From positions 342,501-406,500 of the forward strand of contig CAUYUJ010021171.1 of NCBI GenBank assembly GCA_963575745.1: a stretch of 64,000 bases of DNA, written 5' to 3'. The DNA comes from Prorocentrum cordatum. Taxonomy: Eukaryota > Sar > Dinophyceae > Prorocentrales > Prorocentraceae. The position numbers were made by a program, and so were the translations under genes. The notes beneath the pieces were generated by a model. The model was not told where the DNA came from. It saw nothing but the letters and a program-made list of their open reading frames with translations, and searched no databases. Every line of letters starts with the position of its first letter. The stretch's first letter is position 1. Below, piece after piece: positions 10,096-23,477 of this stretch.

Positions 10096-11639
10096 CAGGA
10101 GGCGAATTCGAAGGCTCCGGGGGTGAGGCGGGCTCTCGGGCCCCCACCGCCGAGGAATGGGAGCCTGGGGGTCGATGCCTCCTCCCCCACCCCCATGAGC
10201 CGATCCTCCCCCCCCCTAACGCTGCCACCGAATCCGAAAGCGGAGATCGTTCAAGGCTGGCCTGGTCCAGGCCGTCGGTGGCCTTCACAGGTGACGACAT
10301 CCGAACCCTACCCCGACCAATCATCGACTCTCAAGGAATCGATGGGGGGCGGGGGTAGGGCTCGGAACCCGCCACGAGCTCGACGAATTCCGAACTCTGC
10401 CCCCGCCGCCCATCGAGCTGCCCGAAGCGCTGATCGGCGAGGGTACAGTCGACCCGTATCATAAGGGTGCTCGACAAGGATGCGCCACAAGGATCATAAA
10501 GGGCCTTGGACGCCCATTTCGAAGCTCTTCGAGCGGGGCGCGGCCAGCGAAAGTGGCCAAGAATGGACAGGGGAGGCACGGATGCGAGGGTACCCTCCGG
10601 AACACCACCCATCCTTACTATCCGTGCTGCCTGCAGGGTTCGGATGTCGCCGCCCATCGGTGGCCTTCAACCTCGAGGGCCCGAGCTGGCGCTGCAGCCG
10701 CGCCGGCACAGCGCGCCCCTGCCGTGCACGGCGGTCGGAGGAGGCAGGTGGAAGCCTGGGCAGGGAAGGGCGCTTTCGGAACAGACTGGGCTCCGGCCCG
10801 CCCCCGAGGGGACCGCAGATGGACAAAAGAGGGGGAACACTGCACTCCATCGCCCCCCCTCCCCCCAACTCGGCAGCACAGGCGTGAGAGGACAGAAACG
10901 AGTGGTACCCACAGGGCCTCCCCGAGGCCCAGCCCAGTTTCGATCTGAGCCCTTCGAGCGGGAGAACGCTCGAAATTGATTGGGGCCCGAGGTTTTCAAG
11001 ACTGCATACGTACTTCCAACGACCGACGCGCATCCGTGAACAAATGCGCGCAGTCGGCGCTCACCGCTGGCGACCCCCTCAGCGCAGGACCGTCGTCGTG
11101 CTGCAAAAAATCATGTTCGCCTCCAGATCGGGCGGCATCCTCCCTCCCTCTGCCCCCTCTTGTAGCACTCATCCTCGTTTCCTCCGCCGCCCCCTTTCCT
11201 CATCTGCTTCTTCCTCCTCCTCTTCCTCCTCCTCCCTTCTCTGGCTTGCGGCGGGCTGCAATCGCACCGACGGGGGCTTCGCTTTCTGGCACCGGGTAGC
11301 TCTCATGAATAATCTCGAATGTCCGACGCCGATGACCTTCAACCTTGACCGTTTGCGCTGGCGTCGCCGACGCATCGTCGTGCCACGAGCCCGCCGTGCG
11401 CCCAATTAATTACATCCCCCCTCCCTGGCTCTCGTTGCATCCCCGCCGCCCCTCGCCTTCATTCTGCATCCCAGCCACCTGCCCCCACCGAATGCCTCGT
11501 CGTACCTGCCACCGACCCCGCCCCCCATCCTCGCTACTCATGGCTGCCTACCCCCTCCGCCCGCCCAACTCTGCTCCTCGTCCTGCTTCTTCCCTCTTTC
11601 CCCTCTCCTCGCCCACATGTCCTTGTCTCGCCGCTCCAC
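10096..11639. other. No recognisable gene
   Basis: GC-rich single-copy-looking sequence. Several 100-180-residue frames overlap on both strands, which is usual for GC-rich DNA. None carries a motif I can name. A short TCC-rich run is at 11,205-11,240. Confidence 0.4.
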
Positions 11640-12530
<891 letters not shown>

Positions 12531-14290
12531 CGATAAGGGTGCAAGGAAGTCGATACTCGTACTAAAAGTTAAGGCGAATTAAAAGGGGGCGGACGCGGAC
12601 AGTGCAGCAAGGTGGAAGGGGGCGGACAGTGCAGTCCTCCTCCTCCTCCTCCTCCTCCTTCGTATGCCTCTCTCCAGCAACCTCTCCTCCGCCTCCTCCA
12701 TTTCCTCCTCGCGGCTCTCCTCGATCGCCCCTCGCCCATCCACTGTAGCGCACAGCGCACAGACCCGTCGCACAAAAACATCGGTGGATCCTCAGGAACC
12801 CAAACCGTCCGCCCACTCGCATGTTGACCCCGAACTCGATGTGCCCTGTGCGCTCTGCGGAGGAAGAGCCAGGCCTCGCGTCGCGACACCAAACAATCAG
12901 CCTCGACGAGGGCCACCGCAAAGAGTGCTTCAGGGCAGCCAGGGCTACATACAGGTCACAAGGCGCGCGAGGGGTGTGCCGAATTGCGCTCGGGGAGACG
13001 CATGTGGACGCACTCGCTGGGGCTGCAGGTTGAACCCCATGACGAGGAACAAGGTGCGTGAGGGCTTCTGCAGCCCCTGCACTCTCCCAAATCTCCCACA
13101 ATGATGTCTGACAAGTTGACGGCAGTGGGGAGTGATGTAGCCCAGCAAGAACTCAACCAGAGTTGTCGCTCCAGCTTCACGACAGCAGTCCAACGACGCT
13201 GCGCCCCGTGGGAAAGGTGGTGTAAAGGCGGATGGAATCGGATCTACTCGGCCTTTCGCGTGTCGGTGGGCGACGGGACGCGCACATGCGGGCATACCAC
13301 TGTGTATGCAAGCCTTACCTCGAGACGGTCGTGCGCTTTCGCAGGGAAACGCGTGCGGCGCAGCATTGAATACATACGCATTCCCGGGCCGAGGAGACGG
13401 AGAACGAAAAGGGCGACGACGACGCGAGGGGGCAAATCCTCCCAGGGCCTTCCCCCCAGAGCCGCCCCCCCAGGGCCCGAACCTCCGACGCAGTTCTTTA
13501 TATTCGACAACGCGGGGTCCCTGGGCCTCCCGACCCTCCCCATGGCGTCCCCCATTGAGACCGGCTCTTCACTCCGTGCCGCTTTGACCACGGCCATCGT
13601 CGGCGGTTCGAAGGTGGGGACTTGAAGGATGCCGAGAGTCTCGTGCTGAGGTCACGTTGCATCTTCGGGGCACCTCGTTTGTCCCACATATATATACATA
13701 AATAGATGTGTGTGTGTGTGTGAATGTGTGTGTGTGTGAATGTGTGTGCTTCTTGCGCCCGACGCGGACTCGATGCGGACTCGACGCCGGCGTCGACGCG
13801 GACACCACGTGGATTCGACGATCCCGACATATGTTCGACACGAATTCGACGCGGATAGGGGCCCGACAGGACAGAGAAGGTCCCCCCGGAGACAGATCAT
13901 GCCTTCGGGTCCCGTCCCTCAGGGCCCCAGCCTCGAACCGCCGGCATCGGACCTGAGACGCGCCTGGCCGTCCCCGGAAGCCCCGACCCTTTCCCCGGGA
14001 CCGGTTTTTCGTCCTGGTTCGTTTTTTGACGGTCCCGAGGCCCGGCGAGGGCGCCCCGAGGCCGAATATGCGAGAAACCCGCCCGTCCTGATATCTTTGA
14101 ACGACGCGGCCTGTCTGGGAACGCCTCGCCGCTGCACCGCCGACGCAGCCTGCGACGTCGGCGCCTCGGCGATGCGGCGCGCGAGGCGTGGCCTGCGTGA
14201 AACCTGGATCTCGGCGCAACGGGCGCCCCCCCCTCCGGGCCTGGAGAGACAAAACGGGGCCACGGGCGGGTCCTCGCGATGGCGAGTCCG
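12531..14290. other. No recognisable gene; (GT)n at 13,705-13,748
   Basis: Minus-strand frames at 12,945-13,295 and 12,562-13,101 have plausible composition but I recognise no family in them. A short run of GACGCGGACTCGATGCGGAC-like 12-mers sits at 13,758-13,860. Confidence 0.4.
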
Positions 14291-14293
14291 CAT

Positions 14294-14620
14294 GTTCCTG
14301 AGGAGGAGAGGGAGGAGGAGGAGGAGGAGGGGGAGGGGGAGGGGGAGGAGGAGGAGGAGGAGGAGGAGGAGGAGGAGGAGGAGGAGAGGAGGAGGAGAAG
14401 GAGGAGGGGGGAGGAGAGGGTGGAGAGGGAGGAGGAGGAGGAGGAGGAGGAGGAGGAGGAGGAGGAGGAGGAGGAGAGGAGAGGAGGGAGGAGGTGGGGA
14501 GGAGGAGGGGGAGGGGAGGAGAGGGTGGAGGGGGAGGAGGAGGGGGAGGAGAGGGTGGAGGGGGAGGAGGATGAGGAGGAGGAGGAGGAGGAGGAGGAGG
14601 AGGAGGAGGAGGAAAAGGGG
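14294..14620. repeat. (GGA)n tract
   Basis: About 325 bases of GGA/GAG triplets with GGGGGA slips. The poly-Arg, poly-Glu and poly-Ser frames are repeat translations. No gene is seen between 14,620 and 15,090. Confidence 0.95.
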
Positions 14621-15090
14621 GATGAGGTTATCGAGACTACATAGGGCGGGGCCCCCTCTCCGAAAAGCACGAACTCACCTACCGATTGACAGGCGCGGCA
14701 AATTCCTGACCCCTCGGACCCACGGCCCCCCAAAAAGCCACGACGTCCGAGGGGGATCTAAAACCGTGCGCCAGGGCCACCGCCCAGTCCTGTGTGTCAA
14801 GGGCCCTGGGACCGCAACGCCCAGCAGGACTCGACCGAGCTGCGCCCTCACTTGCCTGCCTCCTCCTTCTTCCGCGCGCCTGCCATGAGGGACGGGAAGC
14901 GAGCCGTCCAGCTCTCGACCGCGTGGGCAGTCGGTCCTCGCACGTCCACCAGGCGCGCAGCGACACGGGGGGCAAGCCCTCGGCGCAGGCGAGAACTCTG
15001 GCTGCGCAGACCCGCCGAGTTACTCCCCAATCATACCCCGTCCAGCCCCTCCCCCGACCGAACGATCTTGTGCACCGAGGCTCCGCATGA

Positions 15091-15993
15091 TTAACAGAGC
15101 AGTGAATTCGAAAGAGGCCCAGCTTCTGGGCCCAGAGGAACTAGGGCAGCCTGCGCGACATAATGCCTGTTAATTTCCCAGGGGCCCCAGCGTAGGCTGG
15201 AGGTCCTCGGGGGCAACAGCAGCTGCAGGGGTTGGGGGCGGGAAAGGCGCGGGAGGAGGATGAGGTGAGTAGGGAACGGACCCCCGTCAGGGACCACCCC
15301 GCACACCCCTACAAAGGGCTCAACGCCCTCCTCCCTCGCGGACTCTTCAAGCCCCACCCAGTCCTCTGAGCTCATCTCGGAGCACAGATCCGAGGTCCCA
15401 ACAATTCCCTCAGAGTCAACAAATCTACCATCAAACACCAGCTGCTGGGCCCTCACATGCCACCTCGAGATGTCATGTGCCATAGTCTCGACCACCTGCA
15501 CGAAGGCGAGCTGCCGTGGGGGGGCCGGCCATTCTAAAGCTCCTTTCCTCGCCCAACTATCCGCAATCCGGCTGCCGAGGACAAGCCGATCGTCCTCCGC
15601 GCTAACTGCTGCGGCTCTGCCTCGATGGTCGTTGACCTTGGCTGCATATGCCTTTTTGCCGATCCCCCCCCACAAGCGAACCCAAGCATGCCCTTTAGTG
15701 TTCAGGAGGTCGAGAGCCACGCCTGGATTCACCGCGCATTCTACTGAGCCAACACAATCTGAATAGACAGTGGGAGGATCCGCTGGGTTCCACCCCGAGA
15801 ATTCAAACAAGACCTGCAACGCTCGATCCTCACCATCTCGCGCCGTCTGATTGGGCGCGTAGCTGAGGGGGGCAACTCCAAAAGCACCTGCCGTGAGCCC
15901 ACCGTCCTGGTCAATCTGAATGATCGACCAGCCTGCGCGAGAGAGGCCCTGGAAACGGGAGAAGAGGGAAGATTGGCACTGCAAAGACTGCAC
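15091..15993 (-). pseudogene. RNase H-like tail of a LINE (5'-truncated)
   Basis: A 300-residue open frame. The N-terminal 200 residues resemble the RNase H-type tail of dinoflagellate LINEs: AGWSIIQIDQDGGLTAGAFG (first Asp strand), DGEDRALQVL (Glu helix), TVYSDCVGSVECA (second Asp), AKVNDHRG (His) and LGSRIADSWARKGAL (last Asp with the typical AD..A..GA end). No reverse transcriptase lies upstream, because a second element in the opposite orientation begins at once (about 15,920). It is therefore a truncated remnant. The residues after about 215 (Pro/Leu-rich) look like 3' flank read through. RNase H would remove the RNA strand during reverse transcription. The frame is intact but there is no sign of expression. 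Confidence 0.65.
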
Positions 15994-16917
15994 TTATAGC
16001 TGGGGGCCGAAGAAGGACACGCGCTTCCTTAACTTTGGCCATCATTTTCATTGCGCGCGGCGCCGTCTACACAAGGGGGTGGTCTTCGGTGGAAATCGAC
16101 AAGCTACCTCGCCACCACTGCGGCCAGAACGGGATGGCTCACCGTGGCATCAGCGGCGCGATCAAGGAAAACGGCTGTCGGATATGGAAAGAAAGCGCAG
16201 CGGCTGCAGCGAGAGCTTGACGCCGCCAAGAAGTCTCCAGGACCTGGCCTTGAAACCGACGCCATGGATGAGGATGGAAAAGATGGGACTGGTACCGTGG
16301 AGCCTGCGCCAGGGCTGCAGCGCCAGATCGACGACGTCGAAGCGAAGCTCAAGAAGTGTCCGCAGACGTTGGTGGCCCAGGTACCAGAGATGCAGCCTGC
16401 TCGAGAGAACCTGCCCAAACTGCAAGAGGAACTCTACGCGAAACGCCGCGCCAGCAAGCCTGTTGCTACGCAAATCTCCGACCTGTCCCGTAAGTGTGCC
16501 AATATGGATGACAATATCTCTAAATCTACTCAAGCCTTGGAGGAGCGCAGAGCGGGGGTTGCCAAATTGCAAGAGCTGGTGGGGCAAGACGAAGCAAAGA
16601 TGTCAGACATGCGAAAGCAACTGCTGGATCTCGAACAGCAACGAAGGGAGCTTGCGGCACGGGCTACAGTGGGGCCACCTACGAGTGAGGCTGAACCCGT
16701 ACGTGCGGCAGTTCTCGGTGCAGGGTTCACTGCGGACGCATTGGAACAACTACTCAAGAGCCACGGGGCCGACGACAATATACTGGGCAAGATCAAGCAA
16801 GACGAGGAGCTTACCAAGGCGTTGGCACCGTCACCAGGCGGCACTGGCTCGAATGGTGGTGACCATGCGCGCGATGGCGAAGCAGCCCGGGCACCTGCTA
16901 CGCCTGTGGCAACAGTG
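15959..16917 (+). pseudogene. LINE N-terminal zinc-ribbon and coiled-coil region
   Basis: The first frame reads WHCKDCTYSWGPKKDTRFLN then HFHCARRRLHKG, a Cys-x2-Cys plus Cys/His cluster of zinc-ribbon type. A frame change near 16,050-16,180 leads to the 289-residue frame ending at 16,917. Residues ~45-215 of that frame form long charged helices (QRLQRELDAAKK, LQRQIDDVEAKLKK, SDLSRKCANMDDNISKSTQA, KQLLDLEQQRRELAARA). Coiled-coil regions of this sort form trimers and bind RNA in other LINE ORF1 proteins; whether that holds here is inference. The Ala/Pro-rich end is low-complexity. The stretch 16,920-17,840 carries broken frames with no motif that I recognise. Confidence 0.6.
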
Positions 16918-18111
16918 TAAGTGCAGCAAGCAGACCTTGGTGTACTTCGCGGGCATCTTGAGCGTAGTGGGATTCCTACACATGAATGGGACGACGAAGG
17001 GTTACGTACGGCAGCCAATAAGTTGTTCACCTGGAGACAGGAGCAGGTCAGGGAGGCTTTCAAGCCGTTCTGATCACATGAGTAAGTTGGGAGTTCGCAT
17101 GTACCATCGCCTTCCCATTATTATATCAATGGTAACAATGATGATGCAACGCGCACCAGTGACAGAGGATCGTCTTCTACAAGATGGGCAAGGGCAAGCT
17201 GGCAGGTTTTCGATGGGTATTACCGCGCCGCCACCTACGACCAGCATTGGGATGGATCTCTCATGGATAGAGGCTTCGCCTGCAGAGCTTGTCGCCGCGC
17301 CCAGTTGCTCAGCCCAGGAGCGTCACAGTAGGGGGCGGCTCTTCGGGTAAACACCGGGGGCGTGGCCAGGCGGGTGTCTTGGGGCCCTGCCAGGTACAGG
17401 TCTGCGGACGAGCCGGGGGTTGCCTCAAGCTGGCGACCAGAACTCGAGTCACCGTTGAGCAGGGGCAAAGTTGCTATGTGCAATCTGCCGTCCAGGTTTC
17501 CAGTGGATGAGCAGCGTCGAGACGATGTTCGACATTATGCTGAATGTTGGATTTGGGATTTGAGAGGTGATCAATTTTAAGACCCTGAAGTTTGGCGAGA
17601 ATGGCGCGATGCATTTCTTCAAGAATATTTCGCACATCCTGGTCGTGAGGGGCTCGTTCGAAGGCTGGGGCGCATCTGCTACACTCGACACGGGGCCGAT
17701 TTAATTGCTGAGATTTGTGCTGGGTCATGGCGAGAAGGTCGCGAGGAAAGACTGCACTACTATCGCGTTCTTCGAACTTGCAATGAAGAAGAGTGGGCAA
17801 TCTTTGCAGCATATCATTGGAGGAGACTGGATGGCATCGTCGATATGATGGCAGACGCGCTAAGAGATCGGATGCCACGCGCTATTCGACGGGGGCGGTC
17901 GTGGCTGAGGCAAGGCAACCCTCGTCCGATGGACACGGCGGCGCGTAGAACATGTCGCCCCCTCACGGCAATGCCCGGGGTTCGTTTGAGAGGCGAGAAC
18001 GGAGAGAAGGAAGTGTCGGTTCAGGGCAAGCTCAAACAGGTTGGCTATCGGCTGGGGGGCCGCCAGTTCAAGGTGCCACCTCAGCAAGAGGCAAAGGTGG
18101 ACATGGCCAAT

Positions 18112-19137
18112 GGCTTCTTGAGCACCGTGAATTGTACAGGTATTTCCTCTTCGGTGGACCATTTAGCGCTCAGGTCTGATTGCCACGCGTTGGCGGTTCA
18201 GGAGCACCATTGCGTAGACGACAAGGTAGCGACGGCGCAGAGGTAGATGGCAGACGTCGGCTATCATGGGGTCTGGGGGCCAGCGGGAGCTTCTGAAGGT
18301 GGGGGGTCGCATGGAAGAGTTGCCATGTTAGCGCGCACTAACATTATGGTGACGGAGGCGCCCTTTACCTCAGAGGCTAAGCTCGATACGTCGCGAGTGA
18401 CAGCTGGGCGCGTGCATCGGGGTGTTCCCAAAGGTCTTGCCATTGCCAGCGTGTGCTTGCATACGACGGAAAGATGGTCAGATCGCAATCCAGAACTGCT
18501 TGGCGGTATTCTTCGGTACTGTGCTATGCTCAACATTTTGGGTATGGACTGGGTTGTGCTAGGGGGCTGGAACATTGAACCAGGTGGCTGGCAGCTGGAG
18601 TGGCTCAGCACGGTAAGTGGGCATCTCAACTGCCCGACAACTTTGACGTGCGACAAGAGCGAGATGGGTCGCTGCCTCGACTACGCGATGGTGTGTGACA
18701 ACTTGATCACGCGATTAGACAGGGGAATTGCGATGGAGGGTGCTTCTATCGCCACGCACAGTCCTGTAAGGTATGGTGTCCGCAAATCCGATAGCCAGGC
18801 CTGGACTCGGCAGTTGGTGGAGCCGATCGGGTCCGGGGCGGAGGCACCCGTGGGCTGCGCTAGGTTCCCGCGCACGAAAGCATGGAAAGTTGCTGCTCAA
18901 GCCGTGCAGCGTGCAGATGATCTTAGGTCTCTAACGGCAGCGCGGGGCTTGGTCCTCACAGAGATCGAACTTGATCTCGCTGGTAGGTGGGACTTGCGGG
19001 GTAAAGACAGGATCGAACACGTGGGGAGAGCTGGTCCAGTTTGTCTTACGTGGAAGAAGCTTGAGTGGACTCCGCCGAGGAAACGTACATATATATATAT
19101 ATATTTATATCGGACACGGCTCATGCGTGGAAAGTGA
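18112..19137 (+). pseudogene. LINE endonuclease (EEP/APE-like) domain
   Basis: Conserved blocks appear in order: LSTVNCTGISSSVDHL (first Asn), HALAVQEHHCVDDKVATAQR (catalytic Glu), then an in-frame TAG at 18,244 where Trp is expected (TGG to TAG), MADVGYHGVWGP, HGRVAMLART, AIASVCLHTTERWSDRN, DWVVLGGWNIEPG, MGRCLDYAMVCDNL and THSPVRYGV. In active relatives the block is GDFNxEPG; here the Asp is replaced (GGWNIEP), so a key metal or catalytic residue is missing as well as the nonsense mutation. The enzyme would nick target DNA to prime reverse transcription. A (TA)n microsatellite at 19,089-19,111 interrupts the linker to the RT. Confidence 0.75.
19089..19111. repeat. (TA)n inside LINE
   Basis: Short TA-rich run between the endonuclease and RT regions; it changes the reading frame and adds Tyr-Ile residues absent from the domain. 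Confidence 0.85.
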
Positions 19138-19203
19138 CTGGTCGTTGGTGTGCTCACTTGAAGGCCACGAAGGTGGCATTGGGTAAGTACTGCGTCTTGC
19201 TCA

Positions 19204-21165
19204 ATGCAGCGGCTAAGGGGTGCGACACTACTCAGAAAACACTGCGGACAATTGAATCAGCTGGCGAAGGAAGCTACGCATTTTCTTCGGAAGGTAGTTT
19301 GCAGCGAGAAGGTTCTCAAACATCTGCCGGGAGAGGCGGTTACTTTCTTTCAAGATGGACTACTCTTGCTGGTGCGCGACGACTTCCGCGCGATCACGAA
19401 CAGGGTGATAAGACAAGGTGCGAAGGAGGATGAGCTAGCCATGAAGGAAAAGCTAAAAGGCTGGAAGCAGTGCGCAGATCAGAGCTTTTGGAAAGGTGCG
19501 GGCGCAGCTCACAAGTATACAAAGATACCAGCGAAGGCCGAACTTATTAAAACGATGTTCCAAGCAGAGCCGTACAAGTTGGTCGATCGCGAGTTTTCAA
19601 AATGGAAGGAAGTATGGCAGCATCATGGGTATGCAATGTTGCCGACGCCGCCTGATATTGCGAACTGGGAGCTGCTACCAGATATGTCGGTAGCTTATCT
19701 GAGGGAGGCAGGTGATTCTCAAATTCCCATCACGCACGGCTACAAGACAGGCGGGGATTGCTCCCGAAGCTTTCTGGCAGGTCAGCGATATGGGGTTGGA
19801 GACGCTGAGCCGGTTGCATTCCAGATGCGAGGCTTTGGGAGATTGGCCAAACGACCGGATTCTTAACATCTTGGTGCGTCTTCCCAAACCGGATGGAGGC
19901 GGCAGACTGATTGGATTGGTCAATTCAGTAGCGCGTATTTGGTCGAGGGCCAGAAGTTATATTTCTCGGGAGTGGCTCAAGCAAACCGAGCTTCCCTTTG
20001 CCTGGGGTGCAGGCGGGGCAGGGCGGTCTTCCAGTGCATCAGCGGTCCAGCATAATTTGGCTGCGGAGGTAGCAGTGCTGACGGGTCGACATTCTGTCGC
20101 GGCCTTGCTGGACGCGTGGAAGGCTTTCGAGAGCGTGTCGCCTCTAGCCCTCATGGAGCAAGCGAAGATCATGGGCTTTCCATTGCGGTTGGCTTGGATG
20201 GTGCTGCAGTGCCGCGCTATGCCGCGCACCATCAGAGCCTACGCGTCGCTGTCGGTTAGCTACCAATCAGACCAAGGCATACTGGCGGGATGCAGTCACA
20301 GTGCTACGTTGCTCACGGTGCTGACGGCGACGGCTCTGCAGCGCATGGGCAATTCTGGCGTCGTACCCAGGTGGCTGGTTGACGATGCCCCCGCGCAATG
20401 GATTGGCAAAGATGCACGGAAAGTGGCGCAGCTATGGTAAGCGCTTAAAGGCTTTATTCACGATGTGCACGCATTGGGGCTGCTGGTGCAAGTCGACAAA
20501 GCCGGGGTTCGTATCGACGGCGCGAGAAGGAGCTACTACCTCGTTGAAGTCGGCGGAGTTCTGTGGCATACCAAAGAAGAAGCACACTCGCAACCTAGGT
20601 CATGAACTTCATGGACAAACGGTTCGCAGAGGCGCACGAGCAAAGCGCAAAGGGGTGTTGAAGTCCAGGCTGAAAAAGGGTATTCGATTTCAAGCAGAGC
20701 GTTGGTCTCAAGAATACTACGCTGTGGAGGACAGGGCTTCTTCCCGCTGTGTGACATGGGGCAATGGTGAGCGGCGTCTCAGACGTGGAGCTTCGGCATC
20801 TTCGCAGCGCGGCAGCGAGGATGGCAGGATGCCCTGGGCGAGGGGCAAGCATCGCACGATATTTAACCACGTCAAAGGACGCCTATTAGGATCCCATCTT
20901 CGACGGTGCTACGGCGCCCTTCTTCGCTCTTCATCGTGTCCTTTGGAATCAAGACCAGAGTTTGGGACAGATTGAGCGGGCTTGGCGCAACCTCAGTTCA
21001 GGTAGCGTGAATTGGCAAACAGCTCGTGGGCCATTGGCCGTATGTAAGCTTTCATTGGGGCGCATTGGATGGGAAATGGTGTCTTCGACAGCGGTGCGGG
21101 ACGACGCTGGGGATCATCTTTTCGCTCTTAGCCACGCCGCCTGCCTTCGCGCGGCCCTTGCTTAG
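19204..21165 (+). pseudogene. LINE reverse transcriptase (decayed)
   Basis: The RT is spread over three frames. Frame one ends PEAFWQ-like sequence near 19,780. Frame two carries ILVRLPKPDGGGRLIGLVNS (RT motif 1-2), VAALLDAWKAFESVSPLALM (motif A, Asp present), QGILAGCSHSATLLTVLTAT (motif B; the usual GC.xSP is changed) and PRWLVDDAPAQW (motif C, DD present but the usual aromatic before x-DD is Leu). A TAA at 20,438 breaks it; the same frame continues with GLLVQVDKAGVRIDGARRSY. The third frame has CGIPKKKHTRNLGHELHGQTVRR and, further on, LSLGRIGWEM, the thumb and connection region of these LINEs. The enzyme would copy element RNA at the nick. Confidence 0.8.
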
Positions 21166-21321
21166 ATTGGGCATCCAGCGGTGGCAAATGAGAAAGGTTA
21201 GGGGGCATCATCCTACAGCGGAGCCGAACACGGTTATCTGGGCTAGGTCTCTTCGTCACGGAGTTGGAGCCAGAGCGGCTTCGGTCAGATCCCCTGTTGC
21301 CGCTGGAGCACTACGCTCGCA

Positions 21322-22842
21322 TTGGTCTGGCTCACTTGGCCCAAGCCCAGGTTGTTCGATCTCGGCAAAGTTTCGGACACAAAATGCCGTGGGCGCGGGC
21401 AGGAGGACGAGCATATCGGACATTGCGTGTTTGAGTGCCCAGTAGTCATAAGCAGATTATTGGACGATGAAGAAGAGCACCCCGTGCCTGAAGATCTTGG
21501 CAAGTTTCGAAAGGCGGTTTTAGATCACGGCAGGAGTCTGCAACCAGTGGTGGCGTTGGACTCGTTCGACTACTCGGTGGGCATGCCGGAGTTGCCTGCT
21601 ATTCCTGATCTTCCAGGTGAGCGTTTACCAGTTTAGTATTGGGGGATTTGGGAGCGACGGCCGCCTGACGAGCCAACGGTGCTATTCACTGATGGGTCTG
21701 CCACACCGTCGTCTTTTCCAGAGCTTAGGGGCTGTGGATGTGCAGCAGTGGAGATGCCCAGACGCGGATACCCTTGCAGAGCAATCTATGAAGGACTTCC
21801 TGGACGGCAGCAAACAATTGAACTGGCAGCAAGGCATGCTGTGCTGCAAGCGGTTACGGTGTTCAGCCAGGTTGACATGATCATCTCAGACCTGCAGTCG
21901 CTGGTTAAGGAGGGCAACACTTAGAGCGACGACAGCGAGGCAGCAGAAGCCATGCATGCAAGGGTATGGCGCGGTATTCGTGGGTTGGTGCATAAACGAG
22001 AGTTGTATGTGCCGAAGTTCCGCTGGTGCCCCTCGCACTTGGACGTTCTTGATGTGGTTGAAGGGTTTGGCCCACCAGGCCTTGAACCGATGTGGGTACT
22101 GGGTAACAGCTGGGCCGATTACTTCGCGAAGCGTGGGGCTGCAGAGGTAGCGATAGCCAAAGGTTACGTGGAGTATGTGCAGCATGTGTTCAATGAAGGC
22201 AGAATGATGGCACGATATCTCAGTTGGGGCTTGGCTCGGCTCTTTCAGCAGCAGCTCTGGGAGTACGAAAAGAAACCAACTTATAAGGAGAAATACGAGC
22301 ACTTGGCGGTGCTAGAGCACGTCTTCTACCACCATCCGGCACAACTGATATGGAAATGTCGCAATTGTGGGGTCACGGCTAAGACGCAAACCCATCTGGA
22401 TAACCTACGGTGGAGTGTTCGAGGCAATTGTGCACCCACGGCAATACAGCGGGCGCGTACGGACGCATTCTTCAGTACCGATGGTGGGGAGCAGTATGCC
22501 ATTTATCGAACTGAAGCGGTTCAGTCGGCGTTGGAAGCGGCAAGTGAAGTGCTGGGGGATCCGCAGGTGGAGATCGAACAGGCATTTGACGACCACGCGG
22601 TGGGCGATCCTCGTAAAGCTATCGACGCATTGTTCAAGCAGCTTGGTCATGAGCCTGCATGGTCTGGCAAAGCGGTGATTCGTACTAAATGTGCGTGTCA
22701 TTCGACAAAGTTCGACGGCAAAATCGTGAACCTCAAACGCAGGTGCGGTGGTGTTGCCAACACGCAGGTGGGGAAGAAGACGCAGGTCAATAGTATCCGT
22801 CGTTTGTTCACTGCCCATGGCCAAGAGGTTCCCTTGGCGTGA
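21322..22842 (+). pseudogene. LINE zinc linker, RNase H and C-terminal tail
   Basis: The first part has CRGRGQEDEHIGHCVFECP, a CxxxGxxxxxxHCxxxCP zinc-binding linker. The RNase H domain follows: LFTDGSATPSSFPELRGCGC (first Asp), QQTIELAARHAVLQAV (Glu), DMIISDLQSLVKEGNT (second Asp), a TAG at 21,922 in the same frame, then PKFRWCPSHLDV and VLGNSWADYFAKRGAAEVA (last Asp). All four acidic residues are present. The tail (to 22,842) has WKCRNCGVTAKTQ and later RGNC, a probable Cys4 zinc site, plus AVIRTKCACHSTKFDG. The frame from 21,952 is open for 296 residues, so decay has been uneven along the element. Confidence 0.75.
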
Positions 22843-23460
22843 CTATCCTCGTCGGCCCGACCTTCGGGGAGCTACCCAAGGTTACTGGTGGAGCTTCGGT
22901 TCTGGCGATTTCCTGGTGGCAGTGGTTTCTTGCATATGGACGTCCTGTTATGGTGGAGTCTCTTCGTATCGCGATGTTCTACCTTGGTGGACATCAGTGT
23001 CTCTATCAGTGCATTGGCATGGAATGTTGGTCCTGGTCTCTTGCTGATGGATTGGTTTTCATATTACAGCAGAGTACTGCAGTGATCTGGGTTTCTCTTC
23101 CATTCGTATTGGTCTGCCTCGTATGCGGCTGGTGTGCGAGTCTCTCAGAGGTGGATATTCGTGCTGTCAGAGAGGGCTTCGCCGTCTTCTGAGCTGCGTA
23201 GGCCATGTCGCGCGTTATCGGGACGCGTTTGGCGTGTCGGGCTGCCGTAGGGCGGTCGTGGCGGATTGAACTGTTGAGAGGTGCGCCCGTTCCTCGGGCG
23301 CGCCTCCAGGGAGGATCAAGGATCAAGGAGGAGGAGGAGGAGGAGCAGGAAGAGGAGGAGGGGGAGGAGGAGCTGCACAAGGGGCAGGAGGGAGGGGTGG
23401 GCTGTCAGTCGGGCCGGGTGAAGGGGGGGGATAGCAAATGGGGGGTTTGAGAATCAGCTC
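22843..23460. other. LINE 3' flank and short GGA tract; no gene
   Basis: T-rich, less GC-rich sequence to about 23,190 is probably the LINE 3' untranslated region. A (GGA)n tract follows at 23,320-23,372. Confidence 0.4.
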
Positions 23461-23477
23461 ACGTAGCTGATTTTCCC

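Larger units (their letters stand above)
15920..22842 (+). mobile_element. Nearly full-length inactivated LINE (APE-RT-RNase H type)
   Basis: About 6.9 kb with the domain order of an APE-type non-LTR retrotransposon: zinc-ribbon and coiled-coil region, endonuclease (EEP), reverse transcriptase, zinc-binding linker, RNase H and a C-terminal zinc-binding tail. Reading requires several frame changes plus in-frame stops at 18,244, 20,438 and 21,922, so it is dead. No poly-A tail or clear target duplication was found; the 3' end after 22,842 is uncertain. Several motif residues are changed (see subfeatures). Codon composition is less GC-rich than the neighbouring satellites, as expected for a once-coding insertion. 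Confidence 0.85.
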
